This document shows positions 1 to 7,773 of a DNA stretch of 64,000 nt, piece by piece. The notes below the pieces were generated by a model. It saw only the letters and a list, made by a program, of their open reading frames with translations, had not been told where the DNA came from and ran no database searches. Numbering within the stretch: position 1 is the first letter of the stretch; the number at the start of each line of letters is the position of its first letter. The DNA is taken from positions 3,038,001-3,102,000 of the forward strand of contig NZ_CP083439.1 of NCBI RefSeq assembly GCF_021919125.1, read 5' to 3'. The translations under genes and the position numbers were made by a program. The DNA comes from Clavibacter sp. A6099. Its GTDB lineage: Bacteria > Actinomycetota > Actinomycetes > Actinomycetales > Microbacteriaceae.

Positions 1-324
1 GTGTCGTTCGCCGACGTGACGGTCGACCTCGCCGCCCGCGTCGTCACCCGCGCCGACCAGCGCGTGCGCCTCACCCCCACGGAGTGGCAGGTGCTCGAGC
101 TGCTCGTGCGCAACCCCGACCGGCTCGTCTCCCGCCAGACCCTCCTCACCGAGATCTGGGGCCCGACGCACGTGAACGACAGCGGCTACCTGCGCCTCTA
201 CGTGGCGCAGCTCCGCAAGAAGCTCGAGCCGGATCCGTCGCACCCGCGGCACCTGCTCACGGATCCCGGGATGGGGTACCGGTTCGTGCCGGCGGGCGCG
301 GGGCGGGCGCCGGAGGAGGCGTAG
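1..324 (+). CDS. kdpE: Response regulator KdpE, C-terminal part (5' end outside window)
   Basis: Only the DNA-binding end of an OmpR/PhoB-class response regulator is present; the reading frame is open to base 1, so the receiver domain lies outside the window. The 107 visible residues form a winged helix: a LTPTEW recognition segment, then GYLRLYVAQLRKKLEPDP and a final GMGYRF beta-hairpin. This wording (RLTPTEW, YLRLY.AQLR.KLE, PGMGYRF) is typical of KdpE, which acts with KdpD to control the high-affinity potassium ATPase Kdp. The neighbouring kdp genes would lie to the left, so the KdpE assignment rests on sequence flavour alone. Confidence 0.82.
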   Translation: MSFADVTVDLAARVVTRADQRVRLTPTEWQVLELLVRNPDRLVSRQTLLTEIWGPTHVNDSGYLRLYVAQLRKKLEPDPSHPRHLLTDPGMGYRFVPAGAGRAPEEA

Positions 325-339
325 GGGCGCACCCGCGTC

Positions 340-837
340 TCAGCGGTGGGAGCGGATGGCCGCCGTACGCGTGCTCACGGCACGAGCGCGGCGTGCGCTG
401 ACGAGGAAGCCTATGAGGCCGACGACGATCGCGACGAGGCCCGCGTTGCGGACGGGCGCCGTGATCATGTCCATCCAGACGACCCCCTCCAGTGGGTGCA
501 CTCGCTCCAGAGCAGAACTCATCATCGCCTCGGGCCCGACAGCCGCACTGGCCGTCGATCCGATCACGATCACCACCAGCCACCAGCTCGCTGTCGCCCC
601 GGCCACGCGGCCACCCATGCGCGACGCGACTGCGTACGCGACCACCGCGATCGCGAGCCACACGATCGTGACCACCGCGATCGCTGCCGCGCTTCCCCCG
701 TCCGATATCAGCCGAGCGTAGGTGCCTGACAGGCTCGGGGGCACTGAGAGGGGCGCGAGCACGAACGTCCCGGCTAGGACGGCGACGACCACGGAAAGCT
801 GCAGGACAGCCATCGTCCTTCTCAGACTCACGCTCAT
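340..837 (-). CDS. Hypothetical four-segment membrane protein
   Basis: The 165-residue product has about four hydrophobic segments (roughly residues 9-30, 48-70, 83-102 and 130-150) and a basic C-terminal tail rich in Arg and Ser, so it is probably an inner-membrane protein with a cytoplasmic tail. I do not recognise the family. ATG at 837 is preferred over an in-frame GTG at 855; neither has a clear ribosome-binding site. It lies just downstream of the secreted protein at 857-1867 on the same strand (19 nt gap) and may be co-transcribed with it. It faces kdpE tail to tail. Confidence 0.6.
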   Translation of the reverse strand: MSVSLRRTMAVLQLSVVVAVLAGTFVLAPLSVPPSLSGTYARLISDGGSAAAIAVVTIVWLAIAVVAYAVASRMGGRVAGATASWWLVVIVIGSTASAAVGPEAMMSSALERVHPLEGVVWMDMITAPVRNAGLVAIVVGLIGFLVSARRARAVSTRTAAIRSHR

Positions 838-856
838 GCGTCCAGTGTGACGCACG

Positions 857-1867
857 TCACCAGTTGCATGTCGCGCTCAACGGCGACATCCCGATCCGGC
901 TACGCCAATTGGGATTGGAAGGTCGATTGAGTTCGAGGTCATAGGTACCCCACTCAGCCATTCCACCCAGCACGTGACATTCCCACTGCTGGTAGAGCGT
1001 GCTGTGCCAACGACCAGATGTGTAGTAGTTGAAATCCCTGTTGAGTATGTTCCATCCACTCACCAGGAACTGACCCGCATTCGTTGCCAGATCGAATCTC
1101 CCCATCGCCGAGATGCTCACGGACAGCTGATTCGAGGAGTATGCGCTGTTGTAATTGAGCCAAGCCCAATTGAAGATGCTCCAGGAGTACTCGGGATCTG
1201 CGACGACCGGATACTGGACGTCGGCAGTGCGGTGCTCGACGACCTGCACCAGCGCAGTCCCTCGCACTTCGAACCTCGTGCTCACCCTCTCACCACCCGC
1301 GTCCACAGCCCACGGTGCCTCGAAGGACCCGAAAGGTGCACCCTGATCATCGACGAGGACAACAGCACCCCGGTCGTCTTGCACGAGCGAAGTTCCCGAG
1401 GGCACGTCCAGTTCGTAGACGATGTCGGTCGGCGCCGAAGGCGATGAGATGACGGACGCGATCTGCACGGACCCGCTCGACTTGACGACAGGGACGTAGG
1501 ACAGGTCCTCAGAAGCCTTCGCCGAGGTCACTCCCGGCATCAACGTCGTCGTCGATGCCGCTGGCCCGACCGGCAGGTTGATGGCGATACGAGGCCCGTC
1601 ATCGGGGTCCACGACGACTCGCTCCCCGTTCGGCTGCACGGCCACAGTCGCCGCACCCGTCCTCACCCCGCCATTGTCATCCTGCACGGCGACCTCTGTC
1701 AGCACTCTGTTCGCGACAGGTAGATTTGTATCGGCTTCACGCAATGCACCGAGCACCATCCCCTCGTCCGACGCAGGTGCCGGAAGGTCGTGGAGAGCAA
1801 GCAGCAGGACGAGCGAAGATGCGGACAATCCCGCGCGGGTCAGCAGTCTGGGCATCCGGTGGCTCAT
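857..1867 (-). CDS. Secreted protein with DUF2599-like C-terminus
   Basis: The 336-residue product starts with a basic stretch and a hydrophobic segment (about residues 10-28, LSASSLVLLLAL) followed by a PAPAS cleavage-like site, so it is probably exported. The middle is Val/Ala/Asp-rich and looks like beta-structure. The last 110 residues are rich in Trp, Tyr, Asn and Cys, with a QQWECH...LELNRP......CNW pattern resembling the DUF2599 family of secreted actinobacterial proteins (CH...W.LE..RP...CN). Function is unknown. Codon use is visibly less GC-rich than in the neighbours, especially at the 3' end, which may indicate horizontal transfer. ATG at 1867 is chosen; ATG at 1855 is also possible. 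Confidence 0.68.
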   Translation of the reverse strand: MSHRMPRLLTRAGLSASSLVLLLALHDLPAPASDEGMVLGALREADTNLPVANRVLTEVAVQDDNGGVRTGAATVAVQPNGERVVVDPDDGPRIAINLPVGPAASTTTLMPGVTSAKASEDLSYVPVVKSSGSVQIASVISSPSAPTDIVYELDVPSGTSLVQDDRGAVVLVDDQGAPFGSFEAPWAVDAGGERVSTRFEVRGTALVQVVEHRTADVQYPVVADPEYSWSIFNWAWLNYNSAYSSNQLSVSISAMGRFDLATNAGQFLVSGWNILNRDFNYYTSGRWHSTLYQQWECHVLGGMAEWGTYDLELNRPSNPNWRSRIGMSPLSATCNW

Positions 1868-2133
1868 TCCTCTTGTCGTCAACCAGTACCTCAATCATCT
1901 CGGCAGGTACGGCGTTGCAGGAGTCGGCTCATGTGACGACTCGACTCCGCGACCGTTCGGCGGACAATGCAATTGAGATGCGCAAGCACTGAGTTGCTCC
2001 GCAATGGCGCGGTGTGCTGCTCTGGACCAGAGCCGGAGAGGGGGACATCGCGCGGCCACACCGAGTGCAACGGCATTCGGAGACGTCGCGCACGGCCAGC
2101 CGGCACCCGGATCCACGCGCGTATGCTCCCGAG
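1868..2133. other. Divergent intergenic region
   Basis: This 266-bp stretch separates the minus-strand secreted protein from the plus-strand SGNH hydrolase. It has lower GC than average near 1960-2000. The only clear site is TATGCT at 2122-2127, 6 nt before the GTG of the hydrolase. No convincing -35/-10 pair for the leftward gene was found. Confidence 0.5.
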
Positions 2134-2901
2134 GTGCCCCCGAGAACCACCCGCCCCGCCGCCCTCATCGCCTCCGTCACCGCCGCGCTCGGCGGCCTCG
2201 CCGCCGCGGCCCTCGTGCTGCCGCGCCGGTTCGAGGCCGGTCGCCGCCGCCGGGCCGTGAGCGTCAACGAGACGCTCCCCGTGAACTCCGCCTGGTGGCG
2301 CGAGCACGCGAAGCTCGAGGGCGATCTCCTCTACGTGGCGCTCGGCGACTCGACCGCGCAGGGCATCGGGGCGAGCCGCCCTAGCAACGGCTACGTCGGG
2401 ATCCTCGCCGACCGGATCCGCGCCCTCAGCGGCCGCACGGTCCGCACCGTCAATCTCAGCGTGTCGGGCGCCCGCGCCGCCGACCTCGTCGAGCACCAGC
2501 TCCCGCGACTCGCGAAGCTGCAGCCCGACGTGGTGACCCTGGCGATCGGCGCGAACGACATCCTCGCGTTCGAGCCGGTCGCGTTCGAGCACGACCTCGG
2601 CCGAATCCTCGACGCCGTCCCGCCGACCACCGTCGTCGCCGACCTGCCGTGCTTCCACTTCCCGACGAGCGAGCGCAAGGTGCGGGTCGCGAACGAGATC
2701 GTCCGCCGCCTCGCCACCGACCGCGGCCTCCGCATCGCCCCGCTGCATCGCATCACCCGCCGCCAGACGGCCGTGCTCGCGATCACCCAGGCCGCGGGCG
2801 ACCTCTTCCACCCGAACGACCGCGGCTACCGCGTCTGGGCGAGCGCCTTCCTGCCCTTCCTCCCGGCGACGGTGCGGGCGCTGGAGGTGTCGGGGCGCTG
2901 A
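2134..2901 (+). CDS. SGNH/GDSL-family hydrolase
   Basis: This 255-residue protein has an N-terminal hydrophobic segment (about residues 9-30), so it is membrane-anchored or secreted. A GDSL-type esterase/lipase fold follows: block I ALGDSTAQG with Ser near residue 73, block III GAND, and block V DLFHPNDRGY with the catalytic Asp and His. The family hydrolyses esters of lipids, polysaccharides or acyl groups; the substrate here cannot be deduced. GTG at 2134 is chosen because a TATGCT box (2122-2127) ends 6 nt before it, giving a leaderless transcript. The frame stays open upstream, but that part lacks hydrolase-like sequence. Confidence 0.85.
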   Translation: MPPRTTRPAALIASVTAALGGLAAAALVLPRRFEAGRRRRAVSVNETLPVNSAWWREHAKLEGDLLYVALGDSTAQGIGASRPSNGYVGILADRIRALSGRTVRTVNLSVSGARAADLVEHQLPRLAKLQPDVVTLAIGANDILAFEPVAFEHDLGRILDAVPPTTVVADLPCFHFPTSERKVRVANEIVRRLATDRGLRIAPLHRITRRQTAVLAITQAAGDLFHPNDRGYRVWASAFLPFLPATVRALEVSGR

Positions 2902-2964
2902 CGCGCTCGCGTGGCACCGGCCCGCGTCCCGGGCGGGCGCGGCGCGGTGGATAGGGTCGCGAGC

Positions 2965-3507
2965 ATGACCCGCCACCCCGGCGACCGCCTCCTGGCCGTC
3001 CTCATCGACTGGCTGTTCATGTGCGTGTGGATCGGGCTGGTCGCGGCCGTCACGGTGCCCCTCCTCCTCGTCGGTGCCACCGCATCGCTCCCGACCGTCG
3101 CGGAGAACGCGGTAGCCGCGCTGGTGACCGTGGTGCCGATCACGATCGCGCTGGCCGTGATGGAGTCCGGCCCGCGCCAGTCGACGCCCGGCAAGCGCGC
3201 GCGGCGACTGGTGGTGCGGGATGCCCGCACCGGCGACGCGCTCCCCTTCCGCCGTGCGCTCCTCCGCAACGCCGTGAAGATCGCGCTGCCATGGATTCTC
3301 GGGCACGCGGCCGTGTACGCGATCGTCGGCGCGAGCGGCGGTGCGACCGGTCCGGCCGGCTCCCTCCCGCCGGGCGTGGAGGCCGTGACGGCGATCGCGT
3401 ACGTCCTCCCGACGATCTGGCTCGTGACCCTCCTCATCGGCTCCGGGCGGACGCCGTACGACTTGATCGCGGGTGCGGTCGTCGCCCGGCCCGCGCCTCG
3501 CGCCTGA
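2965..3507 (+). CDS. RDD-family membrane protein
   Basis: The 180-residue protein opens with the RDD signature region (residues about 6-15, GDRLLAVLIDW). A typical middle segment follows, QSTPGKRARRLVVRD (the GK..L.L.VVD-like motif), and the C-terminus has a hydrophobic hairpin ending TPYDLIAGAVV, close to the usual HD..AGT.VV end. Three or four membrane segments are visible. RDD proteins are small integral membrane proteins, some linked to ion or metabolite transport; this one cannot be assigned further. TAGGGT at 2952-2957, 7 nt before the ATG, fixes the start as leaderless. Confidence 0.85.
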   Translation: MTRHPGDRLLAVLIDWLFMCVWIGLVAAVTVPLLLVGATASLPTVAENAVAALVTVVPITIALAVMESGPRQSTPGKRARRLVVRDARTGDALPFRRALLRNAVKIALPWILGHAAVYAIVGASGGATGPAGSLPPGVEAVTAIAYVLPTIWLVTLLIGSGRTPYDLIAGAVVARPAPRA

Positions 3508-3533
3508 CCCGACCCCGTCCCTAGGGTGGATCC

Positions 3534-3893
3534 ATGGCCGACGAAACCCCCGAAGCCCGCCCCACCGGCACCCTCTGGATGGTGCTCGGGCTCGTCTCGG
3601 GGGCTCTGCTCGTCACCTCGTCGCTCGTCTCGCCCTGGATCTCCGCGGCCGCCTTCGCCCTGTCCGTCTTCATGTACGTGCGCGTCCGCGGCCGCGACCG
3701 GGCCCTCGCGCCCCCGCCGACCGGCACGCTCTGGTTCGTGGTCACGCTGATCATCGGCGCCCTGCTCGTGACGGGCACCTTCGATCCGCCGTGGGTCGGC
3801 GTGGCCGCCCTCGCGGCCTCCGTGCTCCTCTACATCCGGGCGATGATCCGACTCCTGGCCAATCCGGCGTCGGACCCGGATCCCGGCGACTGA
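3534..3893 (+). CDS. Small membrane protein with internal duplication
   Basis: This 119-residue protein consists of two copies of a two-helix unit. Copy one begins PTGTLWMVLGLVSGALLVTS (near residue 10) and copy two PTGTLWFVVTLIIGALLVTG (near residue 62); each continues through a PPW/SPW turn into a second helix ending YVRVR or YIRAM. The C-terminus is short, acidic and probably cytoplasmic. The family is not recognised. It follows the RDD gene by 26 nt but has its own TAGGGT box (3522-3527), 6 nt before ATG, so it is probably transcribed separately as a leaderless mRNA. Confidence 0.75.
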   Translation: MADETPEARPTGTLWMVLGLVSGALLVTSSLVSPWISAAAFALSVFMYVRVRGRDRALAPPPTGTLWFVVTLIIGALLVTGTFDPPWVGVAALAASVLLYIRAMIRLLANPASDPDPGD

Positions 3894-4018
3894 TCCGGCG
3901 CGGTCGCGCCTGATGTCCCCGGGTGCCGGAACGCGACCGGCGCCCGGCACCCCCGGCCCACCCGCTCGGCACCGCCGCAAGACGCGGCGGGGCGCACCCC
4001 GTCCGTAGCGTCGGCCGC

Positions 4019-4855
4019 ATGATCCCGACCACTGGAACCTCCCGTCGATCGCACGCCGCCCGCGTCCCCCGGCGCACCCGAGTCACCTTCCGCCGCGCGA
4101 CGCACGCGGAGCTCCTCAAGCTCGCGACGCTCCGTTCCATCCGCTGGACCGTCGCGCTGGTCGTGCTCGCCGGCGTCGGCATCAGCGTGGCGGCGTCGCT
4201 CGTGGCGAACCCGCTGCCCGCCGGCGCCTCGTCGTCGATGGCGGATGCGGGCACGGCCGCGATCCTCACGACTCCCCTGCTGCTCAGCCAGATCGTGGTC
4301 GGCGTGCTCGGCGTCCTCGCAATGGGCTCCGAGCACTCCAGCGGCACGATCGCCTCCACCCTCGCCGCGGTGCCGAACCGGCTCGAAGCGCTCGCCGCGA
4401 AGGCGCTCGCGGTCGCGCTGGTCGCATTCGGACTCGGCGTGATCCCCGGCCTCGCCGCCTACCTGCTCACGCTCGGCACGCGCACCGACCTCGGCTACGA
4501 CGGCAGCCTCGCGTCGTGGGGCGTGCTCGGGCCGCTGCTCGGATCCGGCGCGTACCTCGCGATGATCGCCCTCCTCGGCCTGGCGCTCGCGACCCTGATG
4601 CGCAGCGGCGTGGCGGCGATCACCGCCCTCGTCGCCATCCAGCTCGTGCTGCCCCAGCTCGTCGGACTGCTCCCCGACATCGGCAGCGTCGCCGCCTACG
4701 ACATCCTGCTCACCACCGCCGGCCGGACCCTCACGGGCACGACCGGGAGCATCACCCCGCCGCCGGTGACGCTCCTCGAGGTCGCGACCGTCGCGGCGTG
4801 GATCCTCATCCCGGCGACCGCCGCGGCCGTCCTGTTCCAGCGCCGCGACGCCTGA
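4019..4855 (+). CDS. ABC-2-type permease-like membrane protein
   Basis: The 278-residue protein has a basic N-terminal tail, then the entry helix typical of ABC-2 permeases of lantibiotic/ABC-drug type (THAELLKLATLRSIRWTVALVV), followed by about five more membrane segments. An EHSSGTIASTLAAVPNR loop is characteristic of these permeases, which normally pair with an ATPase to move peptides, drugs or lipids. No ATP-binding partner is encoded next to it, so it either borrows one or the partner is elsewhere. TAGCGT (4006-4011) ends 7 nt before ATG, indicating a separate leaderless transcript. Confidence 0.75.
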   Translation: MIPTTGTSRRSHAARVPRRTRVTFRRATHAELLKLATLRSIRWTVALVVLAGVGISVAASLVANPLPAGASSSMADAGTAAILTTPLLLSQIVVGVLGVLAMGSEHSSGTIASTLAAVPNRLEALAAKALAVALVAFGLGVIPGLAAYLLTLGTRTDLGYDGSLASWGVLGPLLGSGAYLAMIALLGLALATLMRSGVAAITALVAIQLVLPQLVGLLPDIGSVAAYDILLTTAGRTLTGTTGSITPPPVTLLEVATVAAWILIPATAAAVLFQRRDA

Positions 4856-4902
4856 CGCCGACCCGCCCGCCCATGTCGGTGCCCGCCGGTAGAGTCCCCC
4901 GC

Positions 4903-6264
4903 ATGGCCCGCATCCACTCCACGTACCGCTGCTCGGAGTGCGGGTGGACGACCCCGAAGTGGGTCGGCCGGTGCGCCGAGTGCCAGAGCTGGAACACCGT
5001 CGCCGAGGTGTCGCAGACGCCGGCCGCGGCCGGCCGCGTCACCACGCTCACGCCCGCCGGATCCAGCCAGGCGCGGTCGATCATGCACGTCGGCACCGCG
5101 TCGGCCAGCCACATGCCGAGCGGCGTCGGCGAGCTCGACCGCGTGCTCGGCGGCGGCATCGTGCCGGGCGCCGCCATCCTCATGAGCGGCGAGCCCGGCG
5201 TCGGCAAGTCCACCCTGCTGCTCGAGGTCGCGGCGCGCGCCGCCGCGAAGGGCGCGAAGGTCCTCTACGTCACGGCCGAGGAGTCGGTCGCGCAGGTGCG
5301 CATGCGCGCCGAGCGCACGGGCGGGCTGCAGGAGTCGCTCATGATCGCGGCCGAGACCGACCTCGGCACGATCCTCGGCCACATCGAGCAGGTGGCGCCC
5401 GACCTCCTCATCGTCGACTCCGTGCAGACCGTCTCCAGCAGCACCTCCGACGGCCTGCCCGGCCACCCCGGCCAGGTGCGCGAGGTCGCCGTCACGCTCA
5501 TCCGCGTCTGCAAGGAGCGCGACCTCCCGCTGCTGCTGGTCGGCCACGTCACGAAGGACGGATCCATCGCCGGCCCGCGGCTCCTCGAGCACCTGGTCGA
5601 CGTGGTCTGCCAGTTCGAGGGCGACCGGCAGACGTCGCTGCGCTTCATCCGCGCGCTCAAGAACCGCTTCGGCCCCACCGACGAGGTCGGCTGCTTCGAG
5701 ATGGCAGGCGACGGCATCGTCGAGGTGCCGGATCCCAGCGGCATGTTCCTCTCGCGCGGCGTCCACTCCGTCTCCGGCACCTGCGTCACCGTCGCGATGG
5801 AGGGCCGCCGCGCGCTCCCCGTGGAGGTGCAGGCGCTCGTCGTCGACACGAAGGCGCCGCAGCCGCGCCGCGTGGTCAACGGGGTGGATGCGTCCCGCGT
5901 CGCCATGCTCCTCGCGGTGCTCGAGAAGCGTGCCAACGTGCGGCTCTCGGATCGCGACGTGTACGTCTCCACGGTCGGCGGCGTGCGGCTCACCGAGCCG
6001 GCGGCCGATCTCGCCATCGCCGTCGCGCTCGTCTCCGCCGTGAACGGCAAGGCCATGCCGCACGACCTCGCGGCGTTCGGCGAGATCAGCCTGGCGGGCG
6101 AGATCCGCGGCGTCACGTCGGCGCCGCAGCGCGCGGCGGAGGCCCGGCGGCTCGGCTTCACGCAGATCGTCGACGCCGAATGGGGGCCGCTGTTCTCCGC
6201 GCTCGGCCGCGCGTTCTCCCTCGCGAAGAGCGAGCGGGAGAAGGAGCTCGACGAGGCGTTCTGA
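4903..6264 (+). CDS. radA: DNA repair protein RadA
   Basis: RadA is a RecA-like ATPase that processes recombination intermediates and branched DNA. The 453 residues are full length: an N-terminal zinc finger (Cys10, 13, 24, 27), a RecA core with Walker A GEPGVGKST (near residue 104), the RadA-specific KNRFG motif, and a C-terminal Lon-protease-like domain (PQPRRVVNGVDASRVAMLLAVLEKR onward). The start is ATG 4903: TAGAGT (4890-4895) lies 7 nt upstream and there is no ribosome-binding site. Upstream in-frame sequence overlaps the permease gene and is not RadA-like. Its 3' end faces the ArsR gene across a hairpin at 6296-6319. Confidence 0.97.
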   Translation: MARIHSTYRCSECGWTTPKWVGRCAECQSWNTVAEVSQTPAAAGRVTTLTPAGSSQARSIMHVGTASASHMPSGVGELDRVLGGGIVPGAAILMSGEPGVGKSTLLLEVAARAAAKGAKVLYVTAEESVAQVRMRAERTGGLQESLMIAAETDLGTILGHIEQVAPDLLIVDSVQTVSSSTSDGLPGHPGQVREVAVTLIRVCKERDLPLLLVGHVTKDGSIAGPRLLEHLVDVVCQFEGDRQTSLRFIRALKNRFGPTDEVGCFEMAGDGIVEVPDPSGMFLSRGVHSVSGTCVTVAMEGRRALPVEVQALVVDTKAPQPRRVVNGVDASRVAMLLAVLEKRANVRLSDRDVYVSTVGGVRLTEPAADLAIAVALVSAVNGKAMPHDLAAFGEISLAGEIRGVTSAPQRAAEARRLGFTQIVDAEWGPLFSALGRAFSLAKSEREKELDEAF

Positions 6265-6295
6265 TCCGCGGGCCGCGACCCGGGCCGCCCGCCAC

Positions 6296-6319
6296 CGCGG
6301 GCTCCGGGCTCAGCCCGCG
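6296..6319. terminator. Hairpin between radA and ArsR gene
   Basis: CGCGGGCT and AGCCCGCG form 8-bp arms around an 8-nt loop, between the converging 3' ends of radA and the ArsR gene (it overlaps the ArsR stop). It is likely a bidirectional terminator; no T-run is evident, as is common in high-GC actinobacteria. Confidence 0.5.
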
Positions 6320-6624
6320 TCGACGGATCCGCCGACGTTCTCGCGCACGTGCGCCACGGCGTCCTCCACCACGTGGGTCACGTGCGAATCCGCCACCTCG
6401 TAGCGGGCGATGCGCCCGTCGCGCTCCACGGTCACCAGACCCGCCGACCGCAGCACGCGCAGGTGCTGCGACACGAGCGGCTGCGAGAGGCCCGACTCGG
6501 CGACCAGCTCCGTCACGCTCATCTGCCGCGAGGCCAACAGCCCGATGAGGCCCAGGCGCGACGCCGATGACAGCGCCTTGAAGAGGTCGGCGGCCTGCTC
6601 GAAGCCGGGGGGTGGGTAGGTCAC
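6310..6624 (-). CDS. ArsR/SmtB-family metal-sensing repressor (alpha5 zinc-site type)
   Basis: This 104-residue winged-helix repressor contains the SLSQPLVSQHLRVLRSAGLV recognition-helix region (near 45-66) and the beta-wing VTVERDGRIARYEV. Its C-terminal helix reads DSHVTHVVEDAVAHVRE. That gives Asp-X-His-X10-His-X2-Glu, the same spacing as the alpha5 zinc site of SmtB and CzrA (established for that family). No ELCVCDL-type alpha3N cysteine site is present, so zinc, or cobalt/nickel, is the likely signal. The GTG start is leaderless, with TAGGAT at 6632-6637 ending 7 nt upstream. The His-rich gene just upstream is an obvious candidate target. Confidence 0.88.
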   Translation of the reverse strand: MTYPPPGFEQAADLFKALSSASRLGLIGLLASRQMSVTELVAESGLSQPLVSQHLRVLRSAGLVTVERDGRIARYEVADSHVTHVVEDAVAHVRENVGGSVDAG

Positions 6625-6673
6625 CTGGACGATCCTAGGGCGAGGCGGAGACGCGACCCGGCGCGGATACGGC

Positions 6674-6707
6674 GACGGGGACCCGGCCTCATGGCCTGGT
6701 CCCCGTC
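6674..6707 (-). terminator. Terminator after the His-rich gene
   Basis: Ten-bp arms GACGGGGACC and GGTCCCCGTC enclose an inner GGCC/GGCC stem. The hairpin lies 30 nt past the stop of the His-rich gene and before the ArsR promoter, so the two genes are probably separate transcripts. Confidence 0.65.
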
Positions 6708-6736
6708 CCGATCGTCGCGCGTCGTCGCGCGATGGA

Positions 6737-6895
6737 TCAGTGCTCGTCGTAGTGGTCGCCGTGCTCGGCGTGCTTGTGGCCGTCGTGGACGTAGTCGACG
6801 TGGTCCTCGTGCGTGACGGTCTCGTGACCGCAGTCGGTGCCGTGCTCGTGCTCGGCGACGGTGTGCTCGGCGTGGGTCTCGGTGGTGTCGGTCAT
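6737..6895 (-). CDS. Tiny histidine-rich (metal-binding-type) protein
   Basis: The 52-residue product is dominated by His, Glu, Asp and Thr, with repeated H-x-H and E-H-x-x-H patterns (AEHEHGTDCGHE, HDGHKHAEHGDHYDEH) and one Cys. There is no membrane segment or signal peptide, so it is probably a cytosolic zinc or nickel buffer, although a function has not been shown for this sequence. ATG 6895 is preceded by an AGGA-like site 6 nt upstream. A 24-bp imperfect palindrome lies 42 nt upstream (6937-6960). Its neighbour is an ArsR repressor with a zinc-type ligand set, which supports a metal-homeostasis role. Confidence 0.7.
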   Translation of the reverse strand: MTDTTETHAEHTVAEHEHGTDCGHETVTHEDHVDYVHDGHKHAEHGDHYDEH

Positions 6896-6936
6896 GATGC
6901 GTCCTAACGTCGGTGGAGCACCAGGATGACAGACGC

Positions 6937-6960
6937 ATGCATGGATTGCAATGAATGCAT
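6937..6960. promoter_or_regulatory. Candidate metal-repressor operator (24-bp inverted repeat)
   Basis: Arms ATGCATGGATTG and CAATGAATGCAT are complementary at 10 of 12 positions, with no spacer. The site is strikingly AT-rich for this genome and lies just upstream of the His-rich gene. Size and symmetry suit the 12-2-12-like operators of SmtB/CzrA repressors, but a Zur-type Fur-family site is an alternative. Binding by the adjacent ArsR protein is an inference. Confidence 0.55.
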
Positions 6961-7003
6961 CCAATCAGGAACCATGATCATGTGCGCACGCGGGCGGCGC
7001 CGG

Positions 7004-7675
7004 TCAGTACAGCAGGAACGACTTCGGCTCGGCGCTCTTCACGCCGGCCACCTCGACCGAGAGCGTGTAGGTCGCGCCGCCCGCGGGCACGGCCGGACGC
7101 TGCTTCTCCTGGCACGTGGTGGTGGACGACCGCTGGCGCGACCACTCGAACGGCGACGACGTCTGCGGCGTGCGGGCCGCGAGCTCCACCTCGGCGTCCG
7201 CCGCGCCCGTCTGGCAGTCGGTCGACTTCCAGTAGACGTCGGATCCGCTCGAGATCGTGAACACCTGCGTGGTCGTCCCGAGGTTCGCGGTGCACGGCTC
7301 CATGCCCGTGTTCGTCACGGTGAAGGAGAGCTTGGGCAGCACGCCGGCCTTGTACGACGCGGCGTCGGTGACGGGGGTGACGGTCAGCTGGCCCGCGGCG
7401 CAGGATCCGTCGGCGTTCGTCTCCGTGCCGGCGCTCGCGCTCGGGCTCGGGCTGGGATCGGGGGCAGGTTCCGCGGCCGCGTCACCCGAGTCGCCGGCGG
7501 CGGCGTCCGCGCTGGGCGTCGCGCCGGGAGCTGCGGTCTCCGCCGTGCCGCGGCCGAGGTTGGAGACGATGATCACGACGACGGCGATCACGGCCACCAC
7601 GACGAGCAGGGCGAGCAGGCGGCGACGGCGGTACACGGCCGCGGACGGGCGGCCTCCGGGCGAGGTCGAGGACAT
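7004..7675 (-). CDS. Membrane-anchored extracytoplasmic protein of unknown function
   Basis: The 223-residue protein has a basic N-terminus, one transmembrane helix (about residues 20-40, LLALLVVVAVIAVVVIIVSN), a low-complexity Ala/Pro/Ser/Asp linker (45-85) and a beta-rich outer domain with five cysteines. The outer domain includes the pattern SFTVTNTGMEPCTANLGT, which resembles a bacterial immunoglobulin-like or DUF4232-type domain. I do not recognise a named family. ATG 7675 is chosen because TAGCCT (7682-7687) ends 6 nt before it; the GTG two codons earlier would sit directly against that box. Confidence 0.65.
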   Translation of the reverse strand: MSSTSPGGRPSAAVYRRRRLLALLVVVAVIAVVVIIVSNLGRGTAETAAPGATPSADAAAGDSGDAAAEPAPDPSPSPSASAGTETNADGSCAAGQLTVTPVTDAASYKAGVLPKLSFTVTNTGMEPCTANLGTTTQVFTISSGSDVYWKSTDCQTGAADAEVELAARTPQTSSPFEWSRQRSSTTTCQEKQRPAVPAGGATYTLSVEVAGVKSAEPKSFLLY

Positions 7676-7773
7676 GACCACAGGCTACGGTCGGGTGCCC
7701 GCCGGGCCGGGTCGGCGCGCCCGCCGCTCGCGTCCCTCGGGGGATCCGGGGTCGCAGCGGCCAGATGCCGGGG

